Assembly (NCBI GenBank): GCA_018127085.1
Contig: CM030727.1
Location: 426,761-490,760, forward strand
Direction of reading: 5' to 3'
DNA length: 64,000 nt
Source of the DNA: Pneumocystis sp. 'macacae'
Taxonomy: Eukaryota > Ascomycota > Pneumocystomycetes > Pneumocystales > Pneumocystaceae
Shown here: piece by piece, positions 36,593-49,119 of the stretch
Layout: the number at the start of each line of letters is the position of its first letter
Position numbering within the stretch: position 1 is the stretch's first letter
The notes under the pieces: model-generated
The model's input: only the letters and a program-made list of their open reading frames with translations
What the model was told of the DNA's origin: nothing
Databases searched by the model: none
Made by a program: the position numbers and the translations under genes

Positions 36593-37360
36593 AATATAGA
36601 TAATTAATATATAGGGCAAGGGATATATATTTAATACATAGACAAATGGAATAAAACAAAAAGGTAAAAATAGATGAAAAAAGAATGGTTTCTTTTGTAT
36701 TGTATTGGTTTATCGTGCATTTTAATTAAAGCATACATCTTTAGACAATTAATCTATATTCTTTATTCAAATGTCTCTTTGTTATCTATATTTTTTTAAT
36801 ACATTTACTATTTACTTTTTTACCCTGTGTTTATCCCGCAATAGTCAGGTACGTGTCAGTGATACAAGAGACATAGCATTTTCTAAAATTAATTTGAGAC
36901 AATAATTGTTAGATGATTTATTTATCACTTTGCTTATATTAAAATATATAAATTTAATTTTAGAAGTCATCATATTAAGATCGATAATTATAGTTATTTT
37001 TAAAAAAATGTTTATTAAAAATATTTAAAATAATAATTTATAAAAAAAATATAAAAAAATTTAAATTAAAAAATAATAATCAAAATAAACATTATCTAAA
37101 AATGCTTATAGATTTGGAAAGTTATGAATAATATTTTTAAAAATAAAATATCAAATAAAACATAATTTAATATAGAGGAAAAGTATATAAAAAATTAAAA
37201 AAACTAGAAAAATAAATTAAAAGTTATTTCTGAAAATAATATAAATCTGCATTCATTTAAAGGTAAAAGAAAAATATTGTGTATTCAAACTATAAATATA
37301 TGAAGAATGAATCTAGAGATATTTTTTAAAATAGATAATATATCACAAAAGATAAATTAA
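36593..37360. other. AT-rich MSG downstream region
   Basis: This stretch downstream of the MSG gene is AT-rich and without a gene. A degenerate TACCCTGTGTTTATCCCGCA lies at 36821-36840, resembling the TACCCCGCA repeats near the distal MSG genes. Confidence 0.5.
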
Positions 37361-37369
37361 ATATTAGAG

Positions 37370-37620
37370 AAAAAAGTTCTTTTAAAAGAATTTAATAAAA
37401 ACTTTAAAAAAATAAATTTAGAATGGAAATTTAAAACGAAAATTAAAAATTTTTTGAAAGGTAAAAAGATCTGTTAAAATTTATTAATATTAAAAATATA
37501 TATAAAAAACTTATAAAAATAACTAAGTACAGAAATCTTAAAATGGGAAATTAGTAAAATATTTAGAAATGAAAAATGATAAATTCTAAGAAAATAATTA
37601 TTGTTTAAAAAATGTTTTTA
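37370..37620 (+). repeat. Duplicated AT-rich block, copy 1 (pair with 44330-44560)
   Basis: By eye this block aligns with 44330-44560. Shared landmarks in the same order are a GGAAATTTAAAACGAAAATT core, a TAATA..AAAAATATAT segment and ATAAAAAACTTATAA. Both copies lie downstream of an independently expressed MSG gene. Neither has an open frame. The simplest reading is decayed MSG-linked sequence duplicated with its neighbour gene. Confidence 0.5.
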
Positions 37621-38059
37621 TAATTTGAATTATAAAGTTAAAATTTGGCAGTTTGAAAAGAGTGCAGAATATATGTATATATATACATATAATTTTACGT
37701 TTTAATTCTAAAGAATTAAGTATAAAAAATCTAAAATAATAAATGTACATAATAATTTTACATAAAATATAAATAATAAAAATTTAAATTTTTTAAAAAA
37801 AAATTTTATAAAAAAATGAAATTAAAAAATAAACTAAAAGAATTAAAATACTTTTATATGTAATACTATAAGGAATAAAAAAAAATAATAAGAAGAGACT
37901 AGGAAGAAGAACTCATAAAATACACAATTAATAAAAACATACTGTTTAAGAGTTTTATTATATTTAAAAATAATTTTTTATAAAAATTTAAATTTATCCA
38001 AATATAAGCTTAGAATATTAAAACATCCAATAGAATTATAAAAAATACTTACAGCAGAA

Positions 38060-39384
38060 ATATCAGTTTATTATTTATTTTATTTTTATTGTTAATTTAT
38101 CATTTTTTTTTATAAAAATTATTAATTATAAAAAATTTCTATTGACTTTTTATGATATACACTTTCTTAAAAAACATTAATATTTTATTTAAATTTTTTT
38201 TTTAAATTTATTAAAAAATTTATTTTATTAAATTAACAAAAATACCTATAATCACACACTATATAAAAGTTTTAAAATAACACTAAAGCAGATAAAATTA
38301 ATGATTTTTTTATATATTAATAAAAATTTTAATTTTAAAAAAATGAAATTAATAATCAATATCAAATAAAATCAAAAAATATTACAAGAATTTTAAAAAT
38401 AAAATTGATACAAAAAATTTAAGAACTAAAGAAAATTTTACAAAAAAAAAATTGAATAAAAGATTGCAATAATTTTAAAAAGATATTAAGCAATGTAACA
38501 TATTTAAGAATTTGGATAATATTAGATCGTCAACAACTGTTCAATACTGTAGAATGTAAAATGACTATATTTTATAGAGGAAAATTATCTCTGGAAAAAC
38601 TTAAATGTACTAATTTAAGAAAATTAGAGAAAAAAAACGAAATAATTTTAGAACAAAGTTTCCTTTAAGAGCATTTTTGGTAATCTAGAATGATAGAGCT
38701 ATGTAAACGAGTAATTAATAAGGAATGTCTTGTATTCATAGGAAAAAATAATGAGCTAATAAAGTTTTGTTTAACACTCTTTAATAAATCTGATGAGTTC
38801 ACGAAATTAATGAAAATTGGATTTAAGGATCCAGAATTGTATATAGCTCTTCCTAAGAAATACTAGGATATTAGAAGATAATTATAATTTATTTTTCAAG
38901 AAATATTATTTTTATAAATCAAATTATAAAATAATTTTTAAAATATTTACAAAGAAATTAAAAAAAAATCTAAAAAAATAAGAAAATATGCACTAACGGA
39001 TTTAATACTTGATCCACTAGAAAAGGAAATTACATTAATGGAAGAAATAAAACATATAAAACATAAAGAATTATTTGAAGATGAAATTGGAAAACCAGAA
39101 ACAGAAGATATGATTGACTTTTTAGCGTTTATTTCAAATAATGATCTGAATGCTTGTGAATTTAGCGTTGAGAAATCTTATAGGTTTTGTAGTTTTTTAC
39201 CTCAATTAAAAGATTTATATAACACTGAAAAGAAAATAAGTGAAAGTAAAACAGAAATCTGTAATAAGTTAAAAGATAAGCTGAAATTTAGATGTCAAGC
39301 TTTAAAATCAGGATTATATAACTTATCAATAAATAAAAAGACAAAGATAAACTATCTAAAGAAGAGACATATGTATTTGAAATG
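38060..39384 (+). pseudogene. Decayed MSG pseudogene related to the 45.8-49.1 kb gene
   Basis: The best-preserved part, about 39000-39384, reads LDPLEKEITLMEEIKHIKHK, ELFEDEIGKPETEDMIDFLA and SSFLPQLKDLYNTE-like sequence. It parallels LDLLEKEITLMDKIEYKELF and FGDEIGKPGIKDTIDLLSLL of the gene at 45799-49119. Upstream, 38690-38860 matches in broken frames: GNLKTEKDCRKVV..KCLIF against VINKECLVFIGKNNELIKFC. The T-rich stretch at 38060-38160 resembles the promoter region at 45690-45760. Stops and frameshifts interrupt it at several places and the 3' two-thirds are missing. Leader, start and C-terminal anchor are not recognisable, so it cannot be expressed as an MSG. It may still serve as a source for gene conversion. 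Confidence 0.75.
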
Positions 39385-40667
39385 AACAGAATTTAGGATA
39401 ACTGTCTATATTTAAATAAACAAGGTTTAAGAAATAAAACATATATTTAAAAAAGATGTGTAGGAAAATTAAATAAAACTAAAAAATAGAAACTAAAGGA
39501 AATACCGATATTTTCTATATCAATTTGCATTGTGTTTTTACAATGTTGACTACTACTTTTTATTCAATTATTTCATATTTATTATTTGAAACTTTTTTTA
39601 CTGATGCTTTTTTATAATTGACTTATTGCTGATTTTTGTTTTACATTGCTTCTAGAATATTTAGGTATCTATTACTGAAAATAAAGACAAAGCATATCAA
39701 GATTTCGATTTTGGACGATTATTATTAGGTGTTTTACCTCTGATCTTATTTTTACTAAAATACATACATGTTCTAAAAATACTTTATAATTATTAACAAT
39801 TTAGTTTCGCATGTAGTAAATGATATTTTTAAATAAAACCTATAGAATATCTAAATAGAATTTAAATTTAAATAAATATTTCATTAAATAACCTATCAAA
39901 AAAATTTATATTAAAAATTTGAATATTTCTAATATGAATCAAGCCAGTTAAATTTTGTTTTAGTTTTATTAATAGTAAGTTTAACTTAATTGTATTAATT
40001 CAAATAAAAATTCAAATTCTTTATTGATTATATTTATCAAACTAGATGCTAAAATTTCTATATTTTTAAATATGGCTTATTTAATTTTAAAATATTCATT
40101 TAATAATTTATAATTTTTAAAATATATTGAAAATAGTTAAAAATCATGAAAATTATTATTATTGTTTTTAAAATTTAAATTTATAACAAAAATATTGAAA
40201 CCAGAGAACTAAATAATCTATTAATTATTTTCATTGTCAAGAAATATATTGTGGAATGTTGACATCTGAAACGTTATATAAAGTAAATAATTTAAATTTT
40301 AAATTAATATTCACTTGTTATATGTTTAAAACAAAATAAATAATAAAAAATGGCTTATTGATTGATAATCTTAAATAAATAAAAACTAATAGATTTTTAT
40401 TAAGATTAAAATATAGTTTAGATTTTAAAAGAAATAAATGCTAATGGATATAAAATATCTAAATTTGAAAAAGTACAAAATATACAAAAAAGGAAATAAA
40501 AACTATAATTTTAACCCACGTAAACTCTAATCTGAAAGCTGTGAAACAAATGTTCGGAAAATACGAGGATCGTAAAAAGTCGCAAATCACATTAAAATAT
40601 ATTTATTGCATCTTATAACTCCTCAGAATCAAATAAAGGATAAACTCGTTATCCTTGTTTCCTTTTT
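39385..40667. other. AT-rich region with possible promoter-like MSG remnants
   Basis: AT-rich DNA follows the pseudogene. Around 39540-39790 a T-rich stretch, an acceptor-like CTTCTAG and a short hydrophobic reading (LLLGVLPLILFLLKY) could be a further remnant of an MSG leader or anchor. That reading is weak. The last 150 bases are presumably the promoter of the following MSG. Confidence 0.4.
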
Positions 40668-43600
40668 ATGCTGCTATTCACAAAAATATGTATTTTTTTG
40701 GTTTTTATTAGCATAAAAAGAGTTTTTTCAGGAGATGAAGACTTTTTAGGTAGTATCTTTTTTTCTTAATTTAGTTTTAATTTGTTAGATCTTATTCGGG
40801 TTTATTCTCCATTCCATGATCAACACCCATTATTTTTATTTGAATTTAGAAATCGTGAATATGATGCTAAATTATTTGAAAAAACCATTTATCTAGGGCT
40901 TCGAGAATCTAAGTTAAATATATATAGAAATTATCTCTATTATATTATTACTTTATTGACTCGAAACGAATTTTATGCTGATTGCGAAAATAATATGAAA
41001 AAAATTTGCAATGATATATCTTTAAAAGAAATTAATGATGATATGTCTTACCTTTGTGAAAATATTCAATCAAGATGTACTTATACGCATGGACGGATAA
41101 ATAAAGAAATACAGAAAACTCATAAAAGTTTTTCTGATGAAAAGGATGAGAATAAACGTTGTCTCTATTTGCAAAAACAATGTTATTTTCTAGAACATTA
41201 TGATCAAACTATTCTTTTAGAATGTAATAAATTAAGAGAGCAGTGCTATAATAAAGTACGTATGGGGGCGGCAGAAGTAATTTTACATAAATATTTACAA
41301 GGATCATTGAGTGACATAAATATTTGCATACGAAAACTGAAAATCGAATGCGATTTACTTAGTAAACACAGTCCTGAATTACTTGATTTGTGTATTAATG
41401 GCCAGAGTACTTGTAAAAAGTTTGTTGATGAATTTAAAGAGGAATGTCAAAATTTTCAAGTCAGATTTTCAAAATATAAAGTAGTATCACAAACCATTTG
41501 TTCATATTGGTTAAAAGAATGCTATGCTATTGTTCCGGATTGTCCGTTCCTTTATAATTCTTGTCGTTCATTTCAGTATAATTGCGCAGAAAAAGGCTTT
41601 TTTTATGATGTTCTACATGATCTTAATCTTTTTAAAAATCCATTTGAGTCTCCAGATATCGATACTTTTGAATACAGCCATCATAAATTAAATAGCTATG
41701 GTATCTTTTTTAATAAAATAACAGATTTTTCAGAGACAATATTGACTAATATTCTGGTTCAAAAAAAGGATGCAGAAACTACTTACTGTAAAGAAGTATT
41801 AAGTAAAAAATGTCCTTCATTAGGTTATTTAGATCTTTTTAGACGTATATGCTCTAAATCTAAAAAGTATTATTCTTGTGATAGTATATATAATGCAAAC
41901 AGCCAATATTTTACTTCTTTTGGAAGAAAATTAACTAGTAATTCTTTTTCAAAAAAAGAATGTCAGGAGTATCTACCATTATGCTATTTTCTTAGTAATT
42001 ATTTTGATTATTGGGTTCAAAATGGCATATGCGAAAATATAAAGCTTAATTGTTATCGACATGATATCGAAGAAAGTATTGATATAATTCTACTTGAAGG
42101 ATTAAATGGAAAGTTTACTTTTGCAATAAAGCTTGGTGAATTGGCGCATACACCAACTGAGAATGATTGTCAGACTTCTCTTTACAGTTTATGTGAAAAA
42201 ATTATGTATCAAAATCACTATATACTATACAAATGTCTGCATCCAAAAGAAACGTGTAAAAAATTAGTAAAGCTTCTTGAAAAAAAATGTAGGGAATTGG
42301 ATAATATCTTGGGAAATACGCAAGGTGATTTTACACCAAATCACTGTGAAGAACAAGAGAAATGCAATAATTTAAAATCATGTTCTCGATATACTTTAGG
42401 ATTATGTCGAAACCTCAAAATATACTGCGAATATCTTGATGAACGTAAAAAGCTGAAATTAGCAATGTTAACAAATCAAACTAGTTTACAAACTGAAGCT
42501 ATTTGTGTTAATCGTTTCAGAAAATATTGTTTACAAAATAATACAGGTTATGCGTGTACCGATATCCAATATACATGTGGACACATGCATAATGAAACTC
42601 AAAATGATTGTAAGAGATTATTAGGATTTCTGATTAGTTATAAAAATCGCTATAATACATTAACTTATATTTCTTATAATCATTGTTCTTATTTCAGAAA
42701 TCAATGTGTTCTCTATAAAGGGAGCTGTAGTTTTTTAACTGCTCATTGTCTTGAAATTCAAAAAATATGTGATAATCTACTAAAGCAAATTAAGGATCTT
42801 AATGTATTAGCCAAGACACTTGGTGAAGGAATATCTACTGTTGATAGATGTGACGTCAAAAAAAAGCAAGAGTGCATTACTCATATAGGTCAAGAGAAAA
42901 CAATTTTATGTAACTATTTTCTTAAATGTGAATTCTTGGTACAATATTTAAAAAAAGCATGCGATATGCTCGTATTAAAAGGTTTAAAGTATTATAATGC
43001 ACCTCTTCGTTCTATGACGGAGTGTAAGAAAGTAGAGTTTTTATGTTCATATATACGGCTTTCTTGTGCCGAAATTAACGATAGAGTTTCTTCTATATGT
43101 AGTAATATTACAGTTGACTGCAAGACGCTGCCCTCAGAACCATCATTACCAACAGATCCAGGACCACCTCCAGGACCACCTCCAGGACCATCTCAACCAG
43201 AATCACCTCCAGCACCACCAACTCCAGAATTACCACCAGGACCAGAACCAGGGCCACTTCAACCAGAATCACCGCCAGGACCATCAACACCAGAATTACC
43301 ACCAGGACTACCACCAAGACCATCACCAGAACCATCTCCAGAACAACCACCTGCACCACCTGCACCACCTGCACCAAAACCAGAGTTGCCGCCAAGACCA
43401 CCGCAACCACCAGTACCAAAACCAGAATCACCGCCAGAGCCATCTCCAGAACAACCACCTGCACCACCTGCACCAAAACCAGAGTCACCGCCAACACCAG
43501 AATTGCCAGAACCAGAATTGCCAGAACCAACATTAAAGCCACCAACACCAGAATTACCGACAGAACCAAAACCAAAACCACCTACAAAATCACCTCCAAG

Positions 43601-43988
43601 TTCATCAACTACACGCTTACCAAGACCTAGACCAACCAAATGTGTACCAAAACCTAGACCAACAACCAAATGTGTACCAAAACCTAGACCAACAACCAAA
43701 TGTGTACCAAAACCTAGACCAACAACCAAATGTGTACCAAAACCTAGACCAACAACCAAATGTGTACCAAAACCTAGACCAACAACTAAATGCGTACCAA
43801 AACCTAGACCAACAACCAAATGCGTACCAACACCTAGACCAACAACTAAATGCTTGCAAACACCTAGACCGACATCATCTCATGATACACGTATAATAGG
43901 TGCTGCAGTCAGATCAAAAGGATTACAGAGAATAGAGTTAATTTGGACAATTACTGCAATAATACTAGGCCTGTGGATAATTATTTAA
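40668..43988 (+). CDS. MSG with proline-rich stalk and Cys-Pro decapeptide repeats
   Basis: Exon 1 (40668-40749) encodes the signal peptide MLLFTKICIFLVFISIKRVF. A 39-base intron leads to exon 2 (40789-43988), giving 1093 residues in all. Residues up to about 800 are MSG-type cysteine modules (for example CLYLQKQCYFLEHYD and CRNLKIYCEYLDERKKL), more Tyr/Phe-rich and more diverged from the donors than the other large MSGs. Residues about 808-965 are a proline-rich stalk of PPGP, PPAP and PSPEQPP units. Residues about 970-1055 are tandem copies of a decapeptide, KCVPKPRPTT. The last 20 residues are hydrophobic (LIWTITAIILGLWIII), fitting a GPI signal. No CRJE is present, so it should be expressed from its own promoter. 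The stalk could lift the cysteine domain off the cell wall; this is inference. Confidence 0.88.
43620..43872 (+). repeat. 30-base tandem repeat encoding KCVPKPRPTT
   Basis: About eight tandem copies of a 30-base unit, with core ACCTAGACCAACAACCAAAT, code for a Cys-Pro-rich decapeptide in the stalk of the MSG gene. The central copies are nearly identical. The last copies carry single changes (TGTGTA to TGCGTA, then TGCTTG), suggesting recent copy-number change in the centre. Confidence 0.9.
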
Positions 43989-44329
43989 AACAAAAACGAT
44001 ATTTCTTAATATTTTTATAAAATATTCTTTAACACTTAATCATGTTAACTATAAGTTATAGAAATGGAAGATTTTAAATATTTTTGGAAAATAAATATAA
44101 TAACAATTAATTTATAACAGCTAACTATAGTTAGAACATTAATATTTAATAATTGGTTCTAATTTAAAAAATGATTTTTTACCCTTTAAAATCTATTTTT
44201 AGTAAAGCTATAGAAAATATTAAAGTCAACAGTATTTTTCATTTTTTTAAGTAATCAAAAAATAGGTACAACGATTTTTAAACATTATTAAATATTTAAT
44301 TATATTTGCATTAAGTATGAAAAGAATTC
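43989..44329. other. AT-rich MSG downstream region
   Basis: This is AT-rich non-coding DNA after the proline-rich MSG. Nothing can be supported in it. Confidence 0.55.
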
Positions 44330-44560
44330 TTTTAAGGAAATTCAAAAAATATTCAAAAACAAGGAAATTTAAAACGAAAATTGAAGATTTTTTTCAAACT
44401 TAATCAAAAGAATATATCAAACTTTTAATACTAAAAATATATAAAAAACTTATAACCAGAAAAGTCAAAATTCTTAAACTAAAACATTTAAAAATAAAAA
44501 GATCCATAAATCTTAGGAAAATCAATCATTAGGGAAATATTTTTATATATAACTAACGAA
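44330..44560 (+). repeat. Duplicated AT-rich block, copy 2 (pair with 37370-37620)
   Basis: This is the second copy of the block described at 37370. Landmarks are preserved in order, with small insertions and substitutions. There is no open frame. Confidence 0.5.
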
Positions 44561-44729
44561 TAAATAAACAAATGCCATATGTTATATTTTCAGGAAAAAA
44601 TTTTTATATAAATATTATTATCTTGACACTTCGCTATATCATATATTTAAAGCAAAAATATTAAATATTTAGAAATAAGAACTATAAAAAACATTATCAA
44701 TAAAATTATATCAAATTGTAAAAAACAAT

Positions 44730-45400
44730 ATTTATTTGTCTACTACATATTCATTAATAATATGTTATCATTTATCTATTTTTCGTTTAAAAATTATTTC
44801 TTCTTTTTGATCTCAAGCATTTTTCATAACTTTTTATTTATCATTATGCATAAAAAAGTATTTTCTATCTTTTTTATCTTTTTTAGAGCTTATTGATAAA
44901 CTTATTGATAAAAATTTTATATTAGATTCATTAAATTTATTGTCAAATTCATTATTAGATTTAATAAAGCAAAAATCTGATTGCTAAAATGAATTAATCA
45001 GTTTAAAGAACTTTATAAAACTTTGTGTAAATTTAAAATTAGAATACTTTCATTTTTTGAGGCTTTACAATTCAAAAACTATTAAGTTTAGCCATATATA
45101 TAATAGTGCAAAATCAACATATCTAAAAATCTAGTTCTTTAAAAGAAAATATCAGTTATTCTAGAATAACTCTATAAGGAGATTACATAATAATAAACAA
45201 TGCCCTTAAACATTCATAAATAAACTCTTAGATTTATGTAAAAGAAAAATCAATGTTAGGAAGCCACTGTTATTGATTTGTATAAAGCATTTAAGAACAT
45301 TAGCAAATTTGAAAACGAATAATTATCATTAGGAATTATTTTTATAATTTGAATTGTATGATGGAAAAAATCAAGACTTTAAAAATATAAATGTTATACA
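44730..45400 (+). pseudogene. Strongly decayed MSG 5' fragment
   Basis: A T-rich stretch ends in TTTTTTAGAGCTTATTGATA at about 44880-44898. It parallels the promoter, leader intron and second-exon start of the intact genes (TTTTTAGAATTTATT at 33174 and 45891). Around 45235-45320 a reading KPLLLICIKHLRTLANLKTN parallels the MSG block seen intact as HSPILMDFCLLPWDTCRALE. Stops interrupt every frame. The assignment is by parallel landmarks, not continuous alignment. Confidence 0.45.
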
Positions 45401-45798
45401 TATAGTTTTGAATTCAAGTTAATGAAACTAAATGTAAGAAATGAGAAAAATAAATAAACAAACACGTAGGGTAATTTTAAATAGAAATGAATAATAGAGT
45501 TCGATTTTATTAAATCTATTTTTTTCTGACTTCTAAATTTCTCCTGAAAAGGTAGTTTAAATTTTTACAAAAAAATTATTTTTCAACTTTGATTAAAAAT
45601 ATTAGATATAAATTTATATAAATTCAATGAAAAAGAAAGTCATACAACTGTAATAAAATACAGTGATTGTTTATCTGTTTATTTATTTTATATTCATTAT
45701 TAATTTATTATCGTTTCCTTATCTGAAAACTTCTCGATATTTTTCAGTATCAAATATGATGCATTTTTTATAAAAGTTATTACTTCTTGTCATTGTAG

Positions 45799-48700
45799 AT
45801 GAAAGCATTTCTGTTAGCCGGATTTCTTGGCATAGTACATGCTTTTTCGGAAAGTATTAATACTATGTTTTTTCTTTTTCTTTTAATTTTTTTTAGAATT
45901 TATTCATAAAAGATCTGCGCCATTAGATCCTTCAATAAATACGCCACTACTTTTAACAACGTATGAAGACTCTTAAGTAGCATCAAAATACACAAAATTA
46001 ATAGCTTTTTATCTAGTAAAAAAAAAGCTTTTATTTTAGCCTTAAAAGAAAATATTCTAAGTACTCAGTGTCATACAAAATTAGAAGAATACTGCAAGAA
46101 ATTACAAGATATGGGCATTTTGGATAAAGTTCAGGCTTTTGATCCAAAAATGAAAAGCTTTTGTGAAAATACAGAAAATACAGAAAATACAGAAAATACA
46201 GAAAATACAGAAAATACAGAATATAAAAAAATATGCTATTACTTTCAAAACAATAATATAACATGTGAAGACTTTGAAGAAGAATTACAAAATGTTCTTG
46301 GTGGGGGATTTTATCCATATGATCATTATACAATGCAAAGTCAATGTATTTTATTGGAAAATGCGTGTTCGGAAAAATTTAAATTTAAAACAGAATGTAA
46401 TAATTTAGCAACTTTATCCAAACGAGAAGAACGAGATGATATAATATCAGAGTTTCTTTTAAGAGCATTTTCTGGAAACTTGAAAACAGAAAAAGACTGT
46501 AGAAAAGTGGTTAATGAGAAATGTCTTATATTCATGGGAGAAAGCGACGAACTAATGGAATTTTGTTTGAGTTCAGATAGATGTGAAAGTCTTGTGAGCT
46601 CTGCAAGAATTAACTGTGGATACTTAGAAATGAAAGCAGCAGATCTTAAGAAGTTCATAGAAACTAGTAGTGATGCTGAAATGTTAAAAGAAATGTGCAT
46701 TTCATTTCTTAAAAAATGCCACTTTCATAAATCAAACTGTAATGATAGTTTTAGAAACGATTGTAAAGAGCTAGAAGAAAAATGCGGAGAGGGAAAAAAA
46801 TATATACCATCTTATTTAACGCTTGATCTACTAGAAAAAGAAATTACACTAATGGATAAAATAGAATACAAAGAATTATTTGGTGATGAAATTGGAAAAC
46901 CTGGAATAAAAGATACGATTGACCTTTTATCATTACTGGTAAAAAATGATACAAATAGTTGTGAAACTAGTGTTAATAACTGTTATGAATTTTGTAGTTC
47001 TTTACCTCAATTGAAAGATTTATATAACAGTACTAACAGAAAAATGGATGAAAGTAAAAAAGAGGTCTGTACTAACCTAAAAAATAATTTGAGAGACAGA
47101 TGCAAGGCTTTGAAATCAAAATTACATAGCTTATCTATGTCAAACGCTACAGAGGATCAAGATTCTATAGTATTGGGATGGTCTGAGCAATCTACTGAGC
47201 TCGATGAAAGACTTTGTATAGATTTGGAATCTGAGTGTTTTTATTTACAGGCACATTGTGATGACATGAATATTAGAATGAATAATGCATGTGCGAATCT
47301 AGAATCAGCATGTTTAAAGACACGACTTTTTAGAAGGGGCTATCAACTATTTCAGCACCTGTTAAAAGGGAAGTTGCATAATTTAACAGAAGTTAATTTC
47401 CTTAACATATGCATCAATGAACTATTGGAACTTTGTAAAACTGAAATTGATATCCATAGTCCCATACTAATGGATTTTTGTCTACTACCATGGGATACTT
47501 GTCGTGCACTTGAAAGTGATATTGAAAGGCAGAGTCGGGAACTTAGAATCAGTTTAGGCTGGAAGAGAGATTTTCCAAGTGATGAGGACTGCAGGAAACT
47601 GGAAGAGAGATGTGAAGCACTGGAGCATGATTCAAGAATGAACGATTTGCCTTGTCTTACGTTGAAAGAACGATGTAATCATTTGAAGAATGCAAAGAAA
47701 TTAGAGGAGATTTTGTTAAGAGAAAAAGCAAAAAATTTAAGTGATTGGGAAACATGTGTAAAAAAGGTGACAGAAAGATGCAATAACTGGTCCAGAAGAA
47801 AGAGGATGAGGTTTACTCTCTCATGTATACAATTAAACATTACTTGCCAAATGATTGCTAGAGATATTGAGTTTAAATGTACTACGTTAGAAAAAAATAT
47901 GGATTTTATGAAAGTTTTAGAAAAAATAAATAATAAAAATGCAAATAGGGGGCTAGTATGTGACTTCTGGGAACCTTATTGTGACAAATATATGTCGAAT
48001 TGTGAGAAACTTGTACAAGATAATGGAGAAGATGGAAAGTGTAAAAAATTAAAGGAAAATTGTAAATTATATCGCAAATTACAGGACAAAAAAATTGAAG
48101 TTATGTATAAATTGCAAGGGAACCTTGATAAAAATAAATGTAAATTAGCTCTTGATAAATACTGTTTAGATTGGGCTAAAACGGACAATGATGCATTCAA
48201 TAATTTCTGCATTGATAATACTACTGCTGAAAATAATACAGTTAGAATAGAATTATGTCAAAAACTAGAAAGACTAATGAAAGAAAGATGTGCAGAATTA
48301 TCTATGAAACTAGAAAGTATGGCGACAGGAATAGAAAAAAGTGTGAAGGCAGTTAAAGAACTGAATGAAATTGCAAGGAAAGCATTAGAAAGTGCAGAAC
48401 TTACTTTGAATAAACAAAAAACAGATGTAGATTACGCAGCATTGATTCTACTTTATAATGCAAATGCAAACATAAAAAGAGATCTAAGAGCAAATACAGT
48501 TCAGAAGGATCAACCTAAATATCTGCAACAGAAGGATGCAAATGTAAATATTACTGATGAGAAAGCTATGGCGTTTGATGCAGCAACTGAAGCGTTGAAG
48601 GTATATGCAGAAGTGAAATTAGATTGCAAAATTCTATTGTTAGAGTGTGGATTCAAAGAGGATTGTTCTGGATACAAAGGTGCATGCAGAAAAATTAAAA

Positions 48701-49119
48701 ATGCATGTAGCAAATTAAAAGCACTGGAAATTAAATCGTTAAAGAAAGAAGCAACTACTCAAACTATTATAGAGGCTACTATTACAGAGACAACAACTAT
48801 TACAGAAACAAGGTCAGATGAAACACAAAAGACTGCAGCAACGGGGGAACAATGTGCCTCTGTTTATTCAAAAGTTTCGATTCGCACAATAGACAGATGG
48901 GTTACGACTACCTCAACATACACACGTACATCTACACAAACATCTATCGTAACATTAACTATGACATTAACATCACAAAGGCAATGCAAGCCCACAAAAT
49001 GTGCGACAAAGGGTAGAGAGGAGGCAAGTGTTATAGAGCTAAGTGAAGGCCTAAAGATAATTAAGTGGAACATGATGAAGGGAGTAATATTAACAATGAT
49101 TATTTTGGCTATAGTTTAG
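45799..49119 (+). CDS. Major surface glycoprotein with own leader and ENT repeat
   Basis: Three exons (45799-45853, 45897-45960, 46005-49119) join in frame to 1077 residues. The signal peptide is MKAFLLAGFLGIVHAFS. The mature N-terminus reads KKKAFILALKENILSTQCHT, aligning with the EEHILALILKGDYSDDTKC opening of the donors but without a KR site. A tandem ENT tripeptide repeat follows at about residues 92-110. MSG cysteine modules fill the body (CILLENACSEKFKFKTEC, CHFHKSNCNDSFRNDC, CFYLQAHCDDMNIRM). The C-terminus has SIRTIDRWVTTTSTYTRTST and a hydrophobic tail (MMKGVILTMIILAIV), indicating GPI anchoring. It has its own ATG and introns, so it should be expressed without recombination. Its closest relative in the window is the pseudogene at 38-39.4 kb. 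Confidence 0.9.
46165..46221 (+). repeat. 9-base tandem repeat encoding ENT
   Basis: Six consecutive GAAAATACA units lie inside the MSG gene and are in frame, encoding Glu-Asn-Thr. The units are nearly identical, so this is a likely slippage-prone microsatellite. ENT is not itself an N-glycosylation sequon; the repeat adds acidic residues. Confidence 0.9.

Noticed and set aside
43066..43896. Overlapping frames on both strands across the proline-rich and decapeptide repeats
   Set aside because: They are shadows of the MSG reading frame. The frame continuous with the signal peptide and cysteine modules is the real one; the others are artefacts of the repeated CCA-rich DNA.
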